Made by a program: the position numbers and the translations under genes | NCBI RefSeq assembly: GCF_029852145.1 | Contig: NC_079978.1 | Span: forward strand, 8,866,001-8,930,000 | Direction of reading: 5' to 3' | Length of the DNA stretch: 64,000 bases | DNA from: Microplitis mediator | Lineage: Eukaryota; Arthropoda; Insecta; Hymenoptera; Braconidae | The notes under the pieces: generated by a model | What the model was told of the DNA's origin: nothing | The model's input: only the letters and a program-made list of their open reading frames with translations | The model's database searches: none | Shown: piece after piece, positions 1 to 13,146 of the stretch | How positions within the stretch are numbered: position 1 is the first letter of the stretch | How the letters are laid out: each line of letters opens with the position of its first letter

Positions 1-3000
1 AATTCAATTTGCAAGCAATAAATATAATTTAATTAAATAATTAAGGATAAAAATTCACCAGAGATGTAAATGAGAGTTTAAAAAAAGTAAAGTGAGTCGA
101 ATAAAAAATAATGTTATTATCATTATAAGATTATTAAGTGAAAAAAATGATGGTTATACTAGCATTTTGTCAAAATACGAGGCATCGCCCCCAGGAATTA
201 TGAGAATTCTTGAGTGGTCCCGACTATAACGATTAGTGTAAAGAACCTTGGGCCTCCCTGAAGTTATAAAACTCAACAGCATCGCAGTATAATGTTATAT
301 GTATGTATAGATAGGAAGGAATATATAGATAGAAGTAGACAAGAATGTAAACTTGTAGATGTAGACTATGGCAAAGGAATGGAAACATGCCGAGTGCTCT
401 ATACTTTTTTATAGGATTATCTATACAGTAAGACAGAGAAAAAGTGTAACCTCACATGCCTTCAGCATAGTAGTCAGGATATACTACTACACCAGGATGA
501 TCGTAAAGGACGTTTGAAATTAGTCGGATCGTTTGAAACGATAGAAGCCTCTTATCCTCTTAGAAGGATTTTTTTACTCTCACGTCATATCTACTTTGCT
601 CCTCGTTCACTCTTCCTACACCATTACCACCTATCTTTCTCCTTCCCTCTATTTTATTTTAAACTTCAGCTTTAACTAGTGGTTTCTCCTGCATCTCCCT
701 TTCAAGAGGATCACCAGATAATACCGTACAACAATCAACTGTGGTAGCTGTGGTGGCTTTCATGGATCCTTGACACTCTATACCTCTATAGCTTCTCACT
801 TTTTTTTGATATTTTAAAATTTTTTTTTTAAATTATAAAATGTACATTTTTATTCACACTATTTTATTTTATATTAACACTTATTTTATTATCATGTTAA
901 AATTACTTTTCATTTTATGCTGTAATTAAATATATTATAATTAATTTTTTTTTTAATTAATTAAAAAAATAAATTTTCTAGTCCTTTATTTATCTTGTGT
1001 AATTTATGTTAAGCAAATATGTGAAATAAAAACTCATGGTATTAAGAATTTAAAACAATGGTAAGTTAAAGGGCATTACTATAATATTAAGATAAAAAAA
1101 AAAGTTTATTATGCAAATGTCGATTTCACTTTAAGTATACTTTATTTCATTTTGAATGTTTATATATAACCAGACTGAGAAATGTCAGAGATGACGATGT
1201 GGTTTAAATTCAAATGTACCAATATATGTATATGGATTATGTATATACATGATATATGCATATATAGATATATATATCAAATAAACAAACTGATTGAACC
1301 TTTGGGTATACGATATCCTGTGTCTCAGTATGTACATATTTACATTATGTCATCAAGTTTACTTGTATGCGCATTTACATTGGTGAACGAGTGATATTAT
1401 ACTAGAGACAGTGTCATTTTATGTCTAGTAATTTAATTGGTGATCGTATATATAGATACGAGCTATATCTCTTCAGTTTATTCTTCAATGAAATTGTTTG
1501 TAGACGTAACCATATAAATTGATACCATGATTTAATTATATTTTCTTTACGTGTTTTACTACACAAATATTTGATATTGGTTATTTTTATTATTATTAAT
1601 TAATTTAAATATTATTATACTCTAGAGAAATTTAATTAATAATCCATTAAATTGTATTTATTAAAAATCAATAAAAATATTTAGCGATTAAAATTTTTTA
1701 TAAAAAGACACTATCATCATATATAATTACATATAGTTGGTGACTAACGAGCTGAGAGATTATACACCTCGGTCTCACTCATCAAGACATTCATTTAATC
1801 CATTGAAAACGTTGATGACAACGACGACGTTCCATTCCTTAACACATTATACTCTTCTCAATTCTCTCACTCATTTCTCTTGGATCATTTGTCCGTAAGC
1901 CTTTCAAAGTTTACCACAAGTAAAGAGAACATATATCTGTAGAATGGAATGGAAGCAAGAATAAGATATAACCATTGCGCAGGCAAGAAGAATACTGAGA
2001 TAAAATAAGGCATGATTTTTGTTTTAATTGGAACGTTTATAGCCAAGAAGAAATGAGACAAGATATTTTACTCCCTTTTGTTTTATGTACTCCATTCAAT
2101 ATTATTTTTTTTTTTTTATTTATTGTGTCGCAAAATCTTCTTGGAAAAATAAGTTTAAAAAAATTTTTTTTGTAAAATGAATTTAAGTATGAAATTATTT
2201 TAGATATTAATAAGTAATAAAAAATGTAATGTCGTGATATAATGTATTAAATCACATAAAAGTTACATGTATATATATATATATCAGAGAGATATATACA
2301 AGTTTTTAAGTTTAATTGAAGATCAAGTTGAAAAGGATGAGTTAAAGAGATGAGGAGCGCCACGCTGTCTGGGTAAAACGAGACAGTAAGGCGGCATATA
2401 TATGTATGTATAATATATAGTAGTCGGAATGCTCATGTGGTTTACTTGCACTTATTGCAATGCATCACAATCTCACTACAATTTTATTTGTACTTAAATA
2501 TGTGCATGTATATAAACATATACCAGAAAAAGCGTAATTTATTACATGTTAACTTGCGAAGGAATCTCATAAAGTCTCAGAGGAAAACTAGTTTTGTCAA
2601 GTTGCATATTACTCAACAATATTTTAAATACTTTGATAATTCTTTTTTTATTTTATATATCCTCACATTTGAAAGACAGCAGATGAGTTGATAAAAATGA
2701 AGTAATGTTGCTATGAATTTTACAGTAATAACATAAATTAATTATTTAATTAAAATGAATAAAATAAATTTTGAGTAGATCAAGTTAATGCTAGCATTTA
2801 TGTAAATGAATTTTAATGAGGTCCAATGTAATTTATAATAAAGAAAAATAAAATAATTGCAATGCAAGATGAAAAGTAACTTTTGATAATCACAATTTTC
2901 TTATAAGAGAATAAAAATAAAAATAAGATAAAGAAGGGGTAATCAAGTGCAATTACGGCATACCGAATACCGAGAGATAAAGACAGAGAGAGTAGAGAAC

Positions 3001-3044
3001 CAATCTGGTAAGCTATGTCTCTCTGCAAACCTAAAGTGGTTATT

Positions 3045-3086
<42 letters not shown>

Positions 3087-5375
3087 CGCGATGTTCGTTA
3101 TGATCATGTACAATCGGAAATTATTAAACTAATGAACGCTTTATCTCGTAACGTCATTATTGTTGTTATTATTATTATTATAATTACTATTTATCTATTC
3201 ATATTGTTAGTTTATTATTAATTGTACCCTAGAGGTATCATCAGTATTAGAATGTTATAGAAAATCGATAATTATTGCTGTTATGAATATCGAAAGCAAT
3301 CGTTATATTCAAAATGTGACTAAGTATAAGATATATAAAATGATTATTCTAACGTTTTTAAGAACAAAAACCAAAGAAAAAATTTTATTTTTTTCTACAT
3401 AAGCTGTAATCGCTTGTGATAAAATTAAAAACTCCTCTTTTCTTAAAAAAAAATTTCTTTTTGCAATATATATAACCAAGTTAACCAGCGTTTAAAAAAA
3501 CGCAGTAAAAGTTATCACTTTTTCAAGTTGTTAAGTATTCTTCGTTGCAATTAAAATAAAATAAAATAAAAAAATATGAAGAGCGGTAGAGTAAGCATAT
3601 TCCAGAGCTTTGAAAAAAAAGTTAGGCGTCAAATTAGATTCGTTAGTGACGAGTTCTGTAAACCGACTAGGTACTTGTCCATTTTATAAGTACTTTCTTA
3701 AAATAATAAATACATAACTAAAACTATTTTTTTAGTGCAAAGTGTTTATCGTAAAAATTATAGTTTTAAAGAAACTATATCATAATTAAAAATTTTAAAA
3801 AGGAGTGATATTATCTCAAAACCAACAAAAGTAATACAAGATTAAAAAATAAAATTGGATTTCTAAAATATAATTAACTACTAATTAATTAATTAATTTT
3901 TATCCAGTTTGTTTTACACTTTTATAAAAAAAATCAAAAAATTGTTTACCTTAGAAATTTTCTATAAAAATAATTATAATAAATTCATGATTAAAAAATG
4001 CTTATTAGTAGTATGTGAAAAATTTTTAACAAACTTCTTAATTATTTGTTTTAAAAAATAAAATTATCTACATATTTTTGGATATTGTCAAAATTGATAA
4101 TTTATACCTTTATGATGTGAACTTACAATAATAATAGAATACTAGTTTTTAATAACATCATAAATGAATATTATTTTACATAATATTAATTTACATTCAG
4201 CTCTGTCTATTCAAGATAATAGAATCACGCTAACCGATCATACTCGTAGCCTAGGTTCATCAATAACCAAACTTGAGAAACTCAATGAACTAAGTTAGCT
4301 GAAACTATATCAAATATACTTGGATGAATTGAAAGTATTACCAAATCGAGTAAAAGGAAAAAAAAGTAATTTGATATCATTAATTATATCTAACATCTTA
4401 TACTATAACAAATTTTAAATATTTAAAGAAATTAATGTTTTGAAATGATTTATTTGGTTGAGTAAAAAAGGTATGAGTCAATCTTTTTTTGGCACAAAAT
4501 CTTAATTACATCACTAAGTCTTTATATTTATATATATATACATGTATATAAATATATCTATACATATAAGAACAGTGAAGCGTGTGGTTCTTTCAACATT
4601 TGAGATTTGGTACTTCCGGGTACAAAACTCTTTCTCTGCACTGGTCAGAGATAAATGGGCTCTTTTACTTGTACACTCTACCAAGTTTTTCTATATTACT
4701 TGAACAATTTTATTTTATTCTTTCTTTAATAATTCTTGTCATATGTTTTTAGTTTTTTGCCATATACTTTTCAATACTTTTTTTTTTACCAAACAAAAAG
4801 ATATAAAATAAATTCATCCTTCAAAATATAGAGATTACTGAAGATGGAGTTTTCAAAGATAATAATTGTCCTTATACTTGGAATAAAATAAAAAAAAATC
4901 TGATGAAATTATCGAAAATTCGATGGTGCAAATAAGATACTTCTTGAATATAGTAATGGTGTGTTTTCTTAGCCGACTTGTTATTACAATGTTATACCCA
5001 TAATTTAAGGTGGTTTGCTGAGCTTTACAAGGCGATAAAATCGAATATATATACGTATGAGTTGAATCTGAGCTGAGAAATCCACGTAGTTTGGTCATGG
5101 ATCAAGGATATGATTAGGCTACGTCACGTTTTTACTCGTTTTCTTAACGAACTTCTCTCTTATCTCTGAACGCGCGACCGCCTTCAAGATTGGAATCACC
5201 TTATTATTTTTTTTTTCCTCTTCCAAACTGTGCTACTTGTTATTTCGTATATATTTACTGACTGCGTGTTATTTTTACAAATTTACCTCCTATCAAATAT
5301 TGCGCGTGATTTTGACTTCGTATATATATATAAATATTATCGATCAAATACGATATTTTATATTTCAAGTCGGGT
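1..5375. other. AT-rich gene-free DNA
   Basis: No convincing coding exon is visible. Open frames are short (under 85 codons) and biased to K, I, N, Y and F, as expected from base composition. There is a TA dinucleotide run at about 3049-3081, shorter AT runs near 2270 and 4530, and several poly-T tracts. It could be intergenic DNA or a large intron; the sequence alone does not decide. Confidence 0.6.
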
Positions 5376-5613
5376 AGGTATAGGGTAGAGGTATCGTTTT
5401 TGGCCACTTTAGGGCCAGTTTTGGACACTTCAAAAATTTAAACATAATAATTTGTAAAAAACGCAATGACATGATTGATTTTTCAAATGTGTACATAGAA
5501 ACTTTTATCACACTGTTGCAACGGAAATTTTGCTTTATACTTTTTCATTAATTGAAATAAAGTATTAAATGTCCAAAAATAGAGCGGCGAGCGTGTGCCA
5601 CTTCTACCCTATT
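5376..5613. mobile_element. Short TIR element (MITE), solo copy
   Basis: The left end reads TATAGGGTAGAGGTATC and the right end is the inverse of TAGGGTAGAAGTGGCAC. The body contains a TTTTTGGCCACTTTAG segment just inside the left end. About 235 bp long, it has no coding capacity. A related element, interrupted by another insertion, lies at 52775-54346 and shares the ends and the GGCCACTTTAG block. TA-type target duplication is plausible, as for Tc1/mariner-type MITEs. Confidence 0.6.
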
Positions 5614-6676
5614 TAATCGCAATATACAACCTTTTGTTCATTTCTAAAAATCGAAATTATTATAAATGCACTCAATAAAATCTTAAAAAAATAAAACAAT
5701 TAATCGCAAGTGGCACCAATATAAGTGTTTTTATTTGAGCTAAATTAGTGCGGTATTGTTCAGAAGGTGGCGATCAATAGCGCGATGTATATATTTCTTA
5801 GAGTAACGATATTAAAGAATACTTATAGCAATATTAGATATACATATTTTTGTGGTAGAGATATATCTAACTATACTCCAGATAGTTGGACGAAAAATAC
5901 TTTTTTTTCTGTGCTCCGTAACTTTATTGAAAATCAATATTAATAACAAAAAATTATTTAAATTTTATTAAGCAAAGTAAGTATATAATTTAAATACCAG
6001 ACTATTTAATAGATTTAAATTTAAATAAGTAAAAAAATTCATTGATCGAAATATCAATAATTCAAGTAATTAGGTTAATTACTTTTGTGCTAATGATTTG
6101 AATAATTAATATATATTATACTCTTATAAATTATTATTTTCTCTCAACAATTCTCGAATGTTTTATTTTATCAAAGTACGAAATAAAAATGCTATTCATT
6201 GACTTTATCTTTATTGAGCAGTCTCTGAACATTCATCGCAACGTTAAATCTTTTTTCTTTCAGGTACAAATTCTGAATAAGTTTTTAAGAAGATTAGTAT
6301 GAAAAAATGTGTAATAATTAAAAATTAATGGTGATGTAAATGCAATTGAATTTTATGATTAAAATTTTAAAGTTTTTCTTCGAAGTAAAAAAAACTTCAA
6401 ATTTGAAAAAGATTGCAATTGGAAATTTTCGTTTTTTTTAGTTCTGTAAATTTTCAACTTGTAAATTTGATTAAAAATTCTCAATAGACTTAAAGACATA
6501 TGTATCAAAAAGAGAGCTTGGAATTACTTTTAAAGAGTTCATAAATAATATTCTATACTAACTCCAAAAATTTATAAGTTTAATAATGGGTCGTTTATAT
6601 TTTATATATCATTAAAATGTTGCATCCAGTTTTATAGATTATAAACTCCATGTACTCAATTTAATTGTAACTACAC
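5614..6676. other. AT-rich DNA, nothing recognised
   Basis: No coding exon, RNA gene or clear repeat was seen. Confidence 0.5.
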
Positions 6677-6822
6677 TCTCTAAACATGAATAAGTGAAAT
6701 AAGTGAATATTCACTAATTGTGAGTGCCAATCGAACCACTTTTTGAAATTAGTGGTTCAATTCGCACTTGGAATTAGTGAATATTTACTTATTTTTACTA
6801 ATTCATGTTTACAGAGCATACT
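6677..6822. mobile_element. Palindromic MITE, copy 1
   Basis: A roughly 145-bp near-perfect palindrome. It starts with CTCTAAACATGAATAAGTGA, ends with the inverse, and has the centre near a repeated GAACCACT/AGTGGTTC pair. A second copy at 52095-52228 keeps the same ends and the same central GAACCACT motif. There is no coding capacity. Its small size and full-length palindromy fit a snap-back MITE. Confidence 0.7.
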
Positions 6823-9671
6823 TAAACATATAAATTTTAATTAGTACGATTTCGTTGATAATTAATAAAAGCTGTCGTACATTCACAGCCTCAACCAAAA
6901 TATATAATATACAACATATTAACGAAATAAAATAATATATTTTTCAAATTGTAAAAGTGAATCAATATAGATCATTTTCATCACACAAACAGATATTAAT
7001 AATAAAGAATACTTTTTTAATACAGATAAAATCGAAAGAATTTTTTAATTAACGCCATGATATTTGTTCAGTATCGAGAATATGTATAATGAAGATAAAA
7101 ATTTAATTTAAAAAAAATACTATTATGAAAGAAATGTTGAATATAAATGAACGGAAAAAGATCAATAGTTGATTCAGCGAGTGGATGCTCATTAAGGATG
7201 TATTGGTAATAGAGGCGCTAATTAATAGAGACAGTAGCGATGACACACAACTCATGCACAAATGTCTCATACACCTGCTAGTAGTAAAGGCAAGCGCGTG
7301 TTTCACGGATGCTGCAGGACACACACCACCGCGTCAATTGAATTAATTGCCAGTGCCATTAACATTCGGACGTATCCGCCCTACCAATTCAAATCCTATA
7401 TCATACAATTCTGATTTATCAAGCTTACCCTATGATAAATTTCTCATTTATTATTTATTTATGATATATATTTATTTATTTATTTTATAACACATCAATT
7501 CTAATTATTAATTAACATCTATATAATTTTTTTTTAATTAATTAAATAGACATATTTTATATAATTATAAGCATATCTCATATCTTGTAAAGATTATATT
7601 TAACATGCACAAAAGACATCCTTTCCTCGAATTATTTCTTATACACTTATCTCGCGACTTAATCTCTTCACCCGTGTCTTGATGATTTGTTGAGGTGAGA
7701 CAATATTCAGAACTTGTGGATTTAAGGCAATTTGTTAACCGCAAGCTTACTAAAATGTACCGTAACTTTTTTTTTTATATGAAAAAAATGTAAATAAAAT
7801 ATACATAACAATACAAGTCGCGTTATAGAAAAGAAGAACCGGAAAGTAATTCACCTATATCATAATAAATAGGGAACTCCACCGGTGAATAAAAATAAAA
7901 AATTTTTTATATAAAACCACACATGGCATAATATCTATTTCAATACTCCTGCTCGTTTAAAATTTTTTTCTTAGTTATTAATTATTTTACTATCACAGAT
8001 GAAATATAAAATAAATAAATTAGTTTCAAATCGAATATTTCGAAAATGATAAATTTAATATTTGAATTTTAAAATAGTCAATGAGAATTTTTTATTTAGT
8101 AAATGATTTATTTTTATTTGTATAGTAAAATTTTATTAATTAAAAGTATGTAATTAATTGAATTGTCATAATATATGATTAAAAAATTAAATATGTAATT
8201 ATTAGTCATCATTTATTTATAAACAAATGATAAATTAGGTGTGGGAATAAATTAATGTACTGATAAGAAATAATGATTCTATTAAAATATTAAATTATTG
8301 AATAAATTTAATAATTAATTATATTTAATTAAATTTGAATTCTCCAAATTTGGATGTTAGCAATAACTTTAAATTAATTTTAGTTAAATTTTTTTTCACA
8401 CAAACTGCATTTATTATTAAATAAACTAATATATTATTTCAATAAATTCAAATAAATATTAACGAATGTAAAAATTTTGTAATCCAAAAAACCTTGAATA
8501 TTTAAATTGAATAAAATTATGAAAAAAGTTATAAAGTTATAGAATCAAAGCAAAGCCGGCCCTCGGGGCAAGACAACCTTTTTATCTTCTTTAAGTTAAA
8601 AAACTATTAAGATATAATGGAGTTTTTTATATTTTGTTTGTCTTCTAATACACAAAAAAGTCTATTAAAATTTTTATAACGTTTTTATCACTTATTGTAG
8701 TAAAAAAACCCCAAAAATCATCTATGTCCCTCTTTCCCTATGCCCATACTTTATATACATACTTGACAGTAAAAGAGCAGCTGTGAAACACGCGATTATT
8801 AATCCGCAATGAGATACTTATCATGTATGATCTAGCATACTCGACATTCGCATTTATGCGTCGACAGTTTCAGAATCCACTGGCATTTTGGTGCTATAAT
8901 AAACGTCCGTTATCTCTTGAATATTGTGTCCGCATGCACACGAAAATGTTAACGGGAGCGAGATGGAAAAAAGTCGAGTAAGCAAGCAACAGACAGAAAT
9001 AGAGAGAAAGTGAAAACGAAAGAGATTTCATTACAGATTAGGTCGGAAGCGGCGATTGCGTCTAGATTAACGTGAAAACTCGTTTTATTCACCTTGTCAA
9101 CTGCTTCAGCATCATCGATAATTACTGATTCAATGATGGAACACATTCTTCAAAAGTATCTAAAACCATTTATCAATAAACCATTTTTTTATTTGTTTAC
9201 AAATAAAAACAGTCAATACTGAACAAAAACTTTTTTTATTTTGCATTTATTTTAAATAAATTTTTTGAAAATAATTTTTAATTAAATTAATATTGAAACC
9301 TTTTTTAATCTTATATACGAACTACGCCAATGCCTCATATCAATTTATACGAATATAGATGTAGACGTAGATGACTATACCCGTAATCGCGTTACCCAAA
9401 AGTTTATAAATATACAATCTTAAGGTCCATGACACTTTAAATCGTCTTACACCCACGTTAAACATCACAATGGCATGCCGTACATGTTGTTTAGACGTCG
9501 GCATATATATATAAATACATATATGAGATTTAAATAAGACTTTATTTATATTATACAGTTTAGGTCTTCTATAAGCAGAGGGATATTACGTCATCATATC
9601 ATATTAATATTATTGGCGGTCAAGATCAACGAATTAAAACACTATACGAAAAAATGTTTATTATATGTATA
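6823..9671. other. AT-rich DNA with a few GC-richer islands
   Basis: No supported gene. Segments at about 7190-7330 and 8755-9080 are less AT-rich than their surroundings and hold several CpG dinucleotides. They could be conserved non-coding elements or non-coding exons, but no signal assigns a function. Confidence 0.45.
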
Positions 9672-10424
9672 TAGGGGAGGGTGGGGCAGAGCGGCCCCCC
9701 TAAGCCAATTATTATTTTTTGTGGCTTTCAACCATAAGATCACTTTACTTTTGTCCTATTTCGAACAAATTTATGGACATTTTGCCCAAATTCTGAAAAT
9801 TTTTTTTTTTTTTGTGGGGCAGAGTGGCCCCCCTTCAAAAAGTGATAAAAAAATTTTTTTTTTTCGTTTTTTTTTTTTTTTTAAATTGTTTTCATCATTA
9901 AGAATGTATTTCGTTCTTTTGAAAACTATTTTTGGTTTTATATTACTCGAAAAAAATTTTTTAAAGCGTAAAAAATCGTTCACTCTCGATTACCTTAATT
10001 ACTATTGTTATTTAATAAAAAAAAAAATCAATTCTATAATTTTACTTTATTTCAAAAATTTATCAACTAAAAAAAAAAATTTAATTTTTATAAATTTTTA
10101 GTGACCAAATTTGCCTCTTAGATAGAGAAACGGCCGAAAAATATGAAAAAATAATTTTTTCGGAAGTTTCGGCTGGTCCATTTTGCCCCAGGTGTTATGC
10201 GTAGGGCTAGAAATGTGGAATTATAATAATTTTTTTTTAATTTGACGATAAAAATATGAAAAAATCACTTTTTCAAAATTTTGGGCTTGTCCATTTTGCC
10301 CCAAATGTCATGCGTAGGGGTAAAAATGCACCAACATATCGGATTTATAGTAATTAGTCGAAAAAAAAAAAATTTTTTTTTTGGTCAAAATTTCAGGGGG
10401 GCCGCTCTGCCCCACCCTCCCCTA
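9672..10424. mobile_element. TIR DNA element with GC-rich ends, 0.75 kb
   Basis: Bounded by inverted repeats of about 30 bp beginning TAGGGGAGGGTGGGGCAGAG. The flanking base pairs fit a TA target duplication. Inside, a degenerate copy of the end (GTGGGGCAGAGTGGCC) lies near 9814. A direct repeat carrying CCATTTTGCCCCAGGTGTTA occurs twice, near 10170 and 10285. It contains poly-T and poly-A runs but no transposase. A 3' fragment of the same family is at 39340-39722, and the element at 27352-28903 has related ends. The open frame through it encodes only low-complexity peptide. Confidence 0.75.
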
Positions 10425-10800
10425 CACTATTAAAAAAACCGGTGTAAGATCACGTTATATCGGAGTTAAGTTGAACTTCGAAAACGGTGTTAAAATTTTT
10501 TCCGGTGTTAAGCAGCGTTGAATAAAAAAATCATTTCATCTTTCAAGTGTCAGACGTGAATTATATTTCAAATACAAAAGAAAATGTTTTATTGTTTCAA
10601 TAATTAATTCATTAGTGATACGACAGATTTACCAATTTATGGAAAAATCCAAATAATATTTGTCCACAATTACATGTCAATGTTATTGTATAAATATAGG
10701 AAATAGAGTTTTATAATTTAAACTCTTTGCATGCTTATTCAGTGAGGAAAATAAAATAAAATTATTAATGGTAAATTTATCATCTTTATATTTGTTACTA
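10425..10800. other. AT-rich DNA, nothing recognised
   Basis: Short stretch between two transposable elements, with no gene seen. Confidence 0.5.
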
Positions 10801-12416
10801 CACGGAAAAAAAATTCGACGAAAAATTCCAATATTACTATCGTAATCCTGGACTATACTTTTATTATCTGTAACTTTCAAATATATGATACGAAAATTTA
10901 CAGTTTGTAAAAGATTTTTTACTATTCACTATCGTAATTTTATTAAGAGTTTGTTGTATAAAATTCAATAAGAAATATTACAATGTTACTATCGTAAATA
11001 GTAAAAGAATAAAAAATGAGATTTAATTATAATATTTATTCTTTTATTCTTCCTCTTAATTTACAGTGCTGCCTCTATGTTTTTACAATACAAGTCACAA
11101 AAATTACGATAGTTGAATTGTAAATTTTTTGAAATGGTATAGTATATGCCATCTGAAGCGTTTCCGTATGAAAGACAAATGTCACAATACCATGATGTGA
11201 TGCTTGTGTGAGTATATATACATATATATACAAATGATGACATCTACTTTGTGTGTATTATTTGTGGTTCAACTATATATCTACAGTGTAGTGCAGAAAT
11301 AGAGGTTATTTTTCATGACGTTTTTTGGACAATTGTAAATAAGAAATTAAAAAAAAAACTGTGCTTTCTTCATTACAAACCTACATAGATTATGGAATAT
11401 AATAATTTGGTGGTGTAAGTATAATTATTACTATTCAATTTTTATTAAACTGGATATTCTGTGGGTATATCGTTCGTTTTAAAATTATTTATCTGGACAT
11501 GAAGTTTATTTTTATAAAAATTTTAGTAGTATTATGGTCATAGGATAAATGATTCTAAAAGAATGAAAATTTCTTTTTTCTGATAAATTCAATTCTTCTA
11601 ATTTTGTTACAGGATATTCTTCATTTGTCGACCATGAATAATTTACCCGGCTTTGCGAGAGGTAAAACATTTCAATAACCTCAAATTATGGACATTTAAC
11701 GTTTCTATATGATACTGAAGTTAGCAGACGCCTAATAATTTTTGGATTTTTTTTTAAATGATAAATTATAAAAAAAAAGTATTCGAAAAAATTGCGCCTA
11801 TGGTTTTTTTAATTTTCTACATGTGCGTATTTTGAATACAAAGAAATGAGTTATTTATTCAAAAGGAAAAAATTATAATACTTTCGGAATCTGATGTGAA
11901 ATTATAACTGATAAAGTTAAGTTAATAAATAATAAATTTTATATGTACCAAAAAAATATATTTGAAAAATTATTAAATAAATGTTTTATTATTACTACTT
12001 CAACATGTTTTATTTTTATTTCGAGATTGTATTTTCCTTCTCAATTTAACTGTTAAAAAAAAAAAAAATTCCAAATGATAAATTTTTCTTTTATATTAAT
12101 TATAAATTCTACTTTCTTAAAAAAATATATTTTACTCCATTGACTTCTAATTATTATTTTATATTTAAAGAAATTCTACATTACCGACTCATTCATTTTA
12201 CGATAGTTGTTTTAGAATTTATGTTGACGCAACTTGTATAATTTACTCTATAGTATCTGATTTTTTCTTTCAGGTAGTAGTATAAATTATAAAATAAAAA
12301 TTACGATAGTCTATTGTAAAAATTATTATTGAAAACTTATAGTCCATCGTTACAATACTATATAATGAAAATTACGATAGTTAAATCGGAAAAAATCCGT
12401 GAATTTTTTTTCCGTG
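10801..12416. mobile_element. Non-autonomous TIR transposon, copy 1 (1.6 kb)
   Basis: Starts CACGGAAAAAAAATTCGACG and ends with the inverse pattern GTGAATTTTTTTTCCGTG. It is flanked on both sides by TA (10799-10800 and 12417-12418), the target duplication of Tc1/mariner-type transposons. ACTATCGTAA-type words occur repeatedly near the left end and their inverse TTACGATAGT near the right end, as expected for subterminal transposase sites. No transposase frame exists. A near-identical copy lies at 22228-23832, so the family moved recently. A similar single end occurs near 13001. Confidence 0.85.
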
Positions 12417-12677
12417 TACCCCGACAAATTTATGCAATTCGTTTAGTTTAATAAAAGTAACATTGCTTACTTTACATGTAATAAAATTGTTTTTATCTCA
12501 ATTAACGATAATTTTGTAATTTTAACAAAATATTATTATTTTATTTTTCTGTTTCATAGATCTTAAAACAGTTGTACGCACACCCTTATACTTCGATCGG
12601 AGTTAATTAACTCCGCATGTACACCGCAAAGTAGCACAGTTGCACTGGTATCAATCCATTTTAACACCACTTTTTTA

Positions 12678-12769
<92 letters not shown>

Positions 12770-13146
12770 GTATATAACAATTAAATTTTTAAATAAAAAA
12801 ATTTTAATGTGACAGTTAAATCTCATAATTTTACTTGATATCAACGTATTATAATTCAGTCACATAAAGTGGTAATTGTATTTTATGACAGATTTATGTG
12901 GCAGATTTAAACACTGACAGATCTGGATTCATAATTTGTTTGGATTAAATTATTATATTAATTCATTTAATTATTTTATCTAAAATAAAACTAAATTGTA
13001 CACGGAAAAAAATGAACTATTTAAATTGAGAAAGGACAAGTAATAAAATGATACAGTGATCAGTAAATACTATCATTCTAAATAGTAATTTTTTATTTAT
13101 AATTAAAATGTGAATAATTATAGGATAAGTATCAAAATTTATTGTA
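12417..13146. other. AT-rich DNA with a long TA microsatellite
   Basis: Holds a TA run at about 12683-12763 and, near 13001, an isolated ACACGGAAAAAAATGAAC resembling one end of the neighbouring transposon family. No gene seen. Confidence 0.6.
12683..12763. repeat. TA microsatellite
   Basis: About 40 uninterrupted TA units. Confidence 0.95.

Noticed and set aside
9613..10101. 162-codon frame rich in F, L and K
   Set aside because: Runs through homopolymers and the end of a TIR element; no family resemblance.
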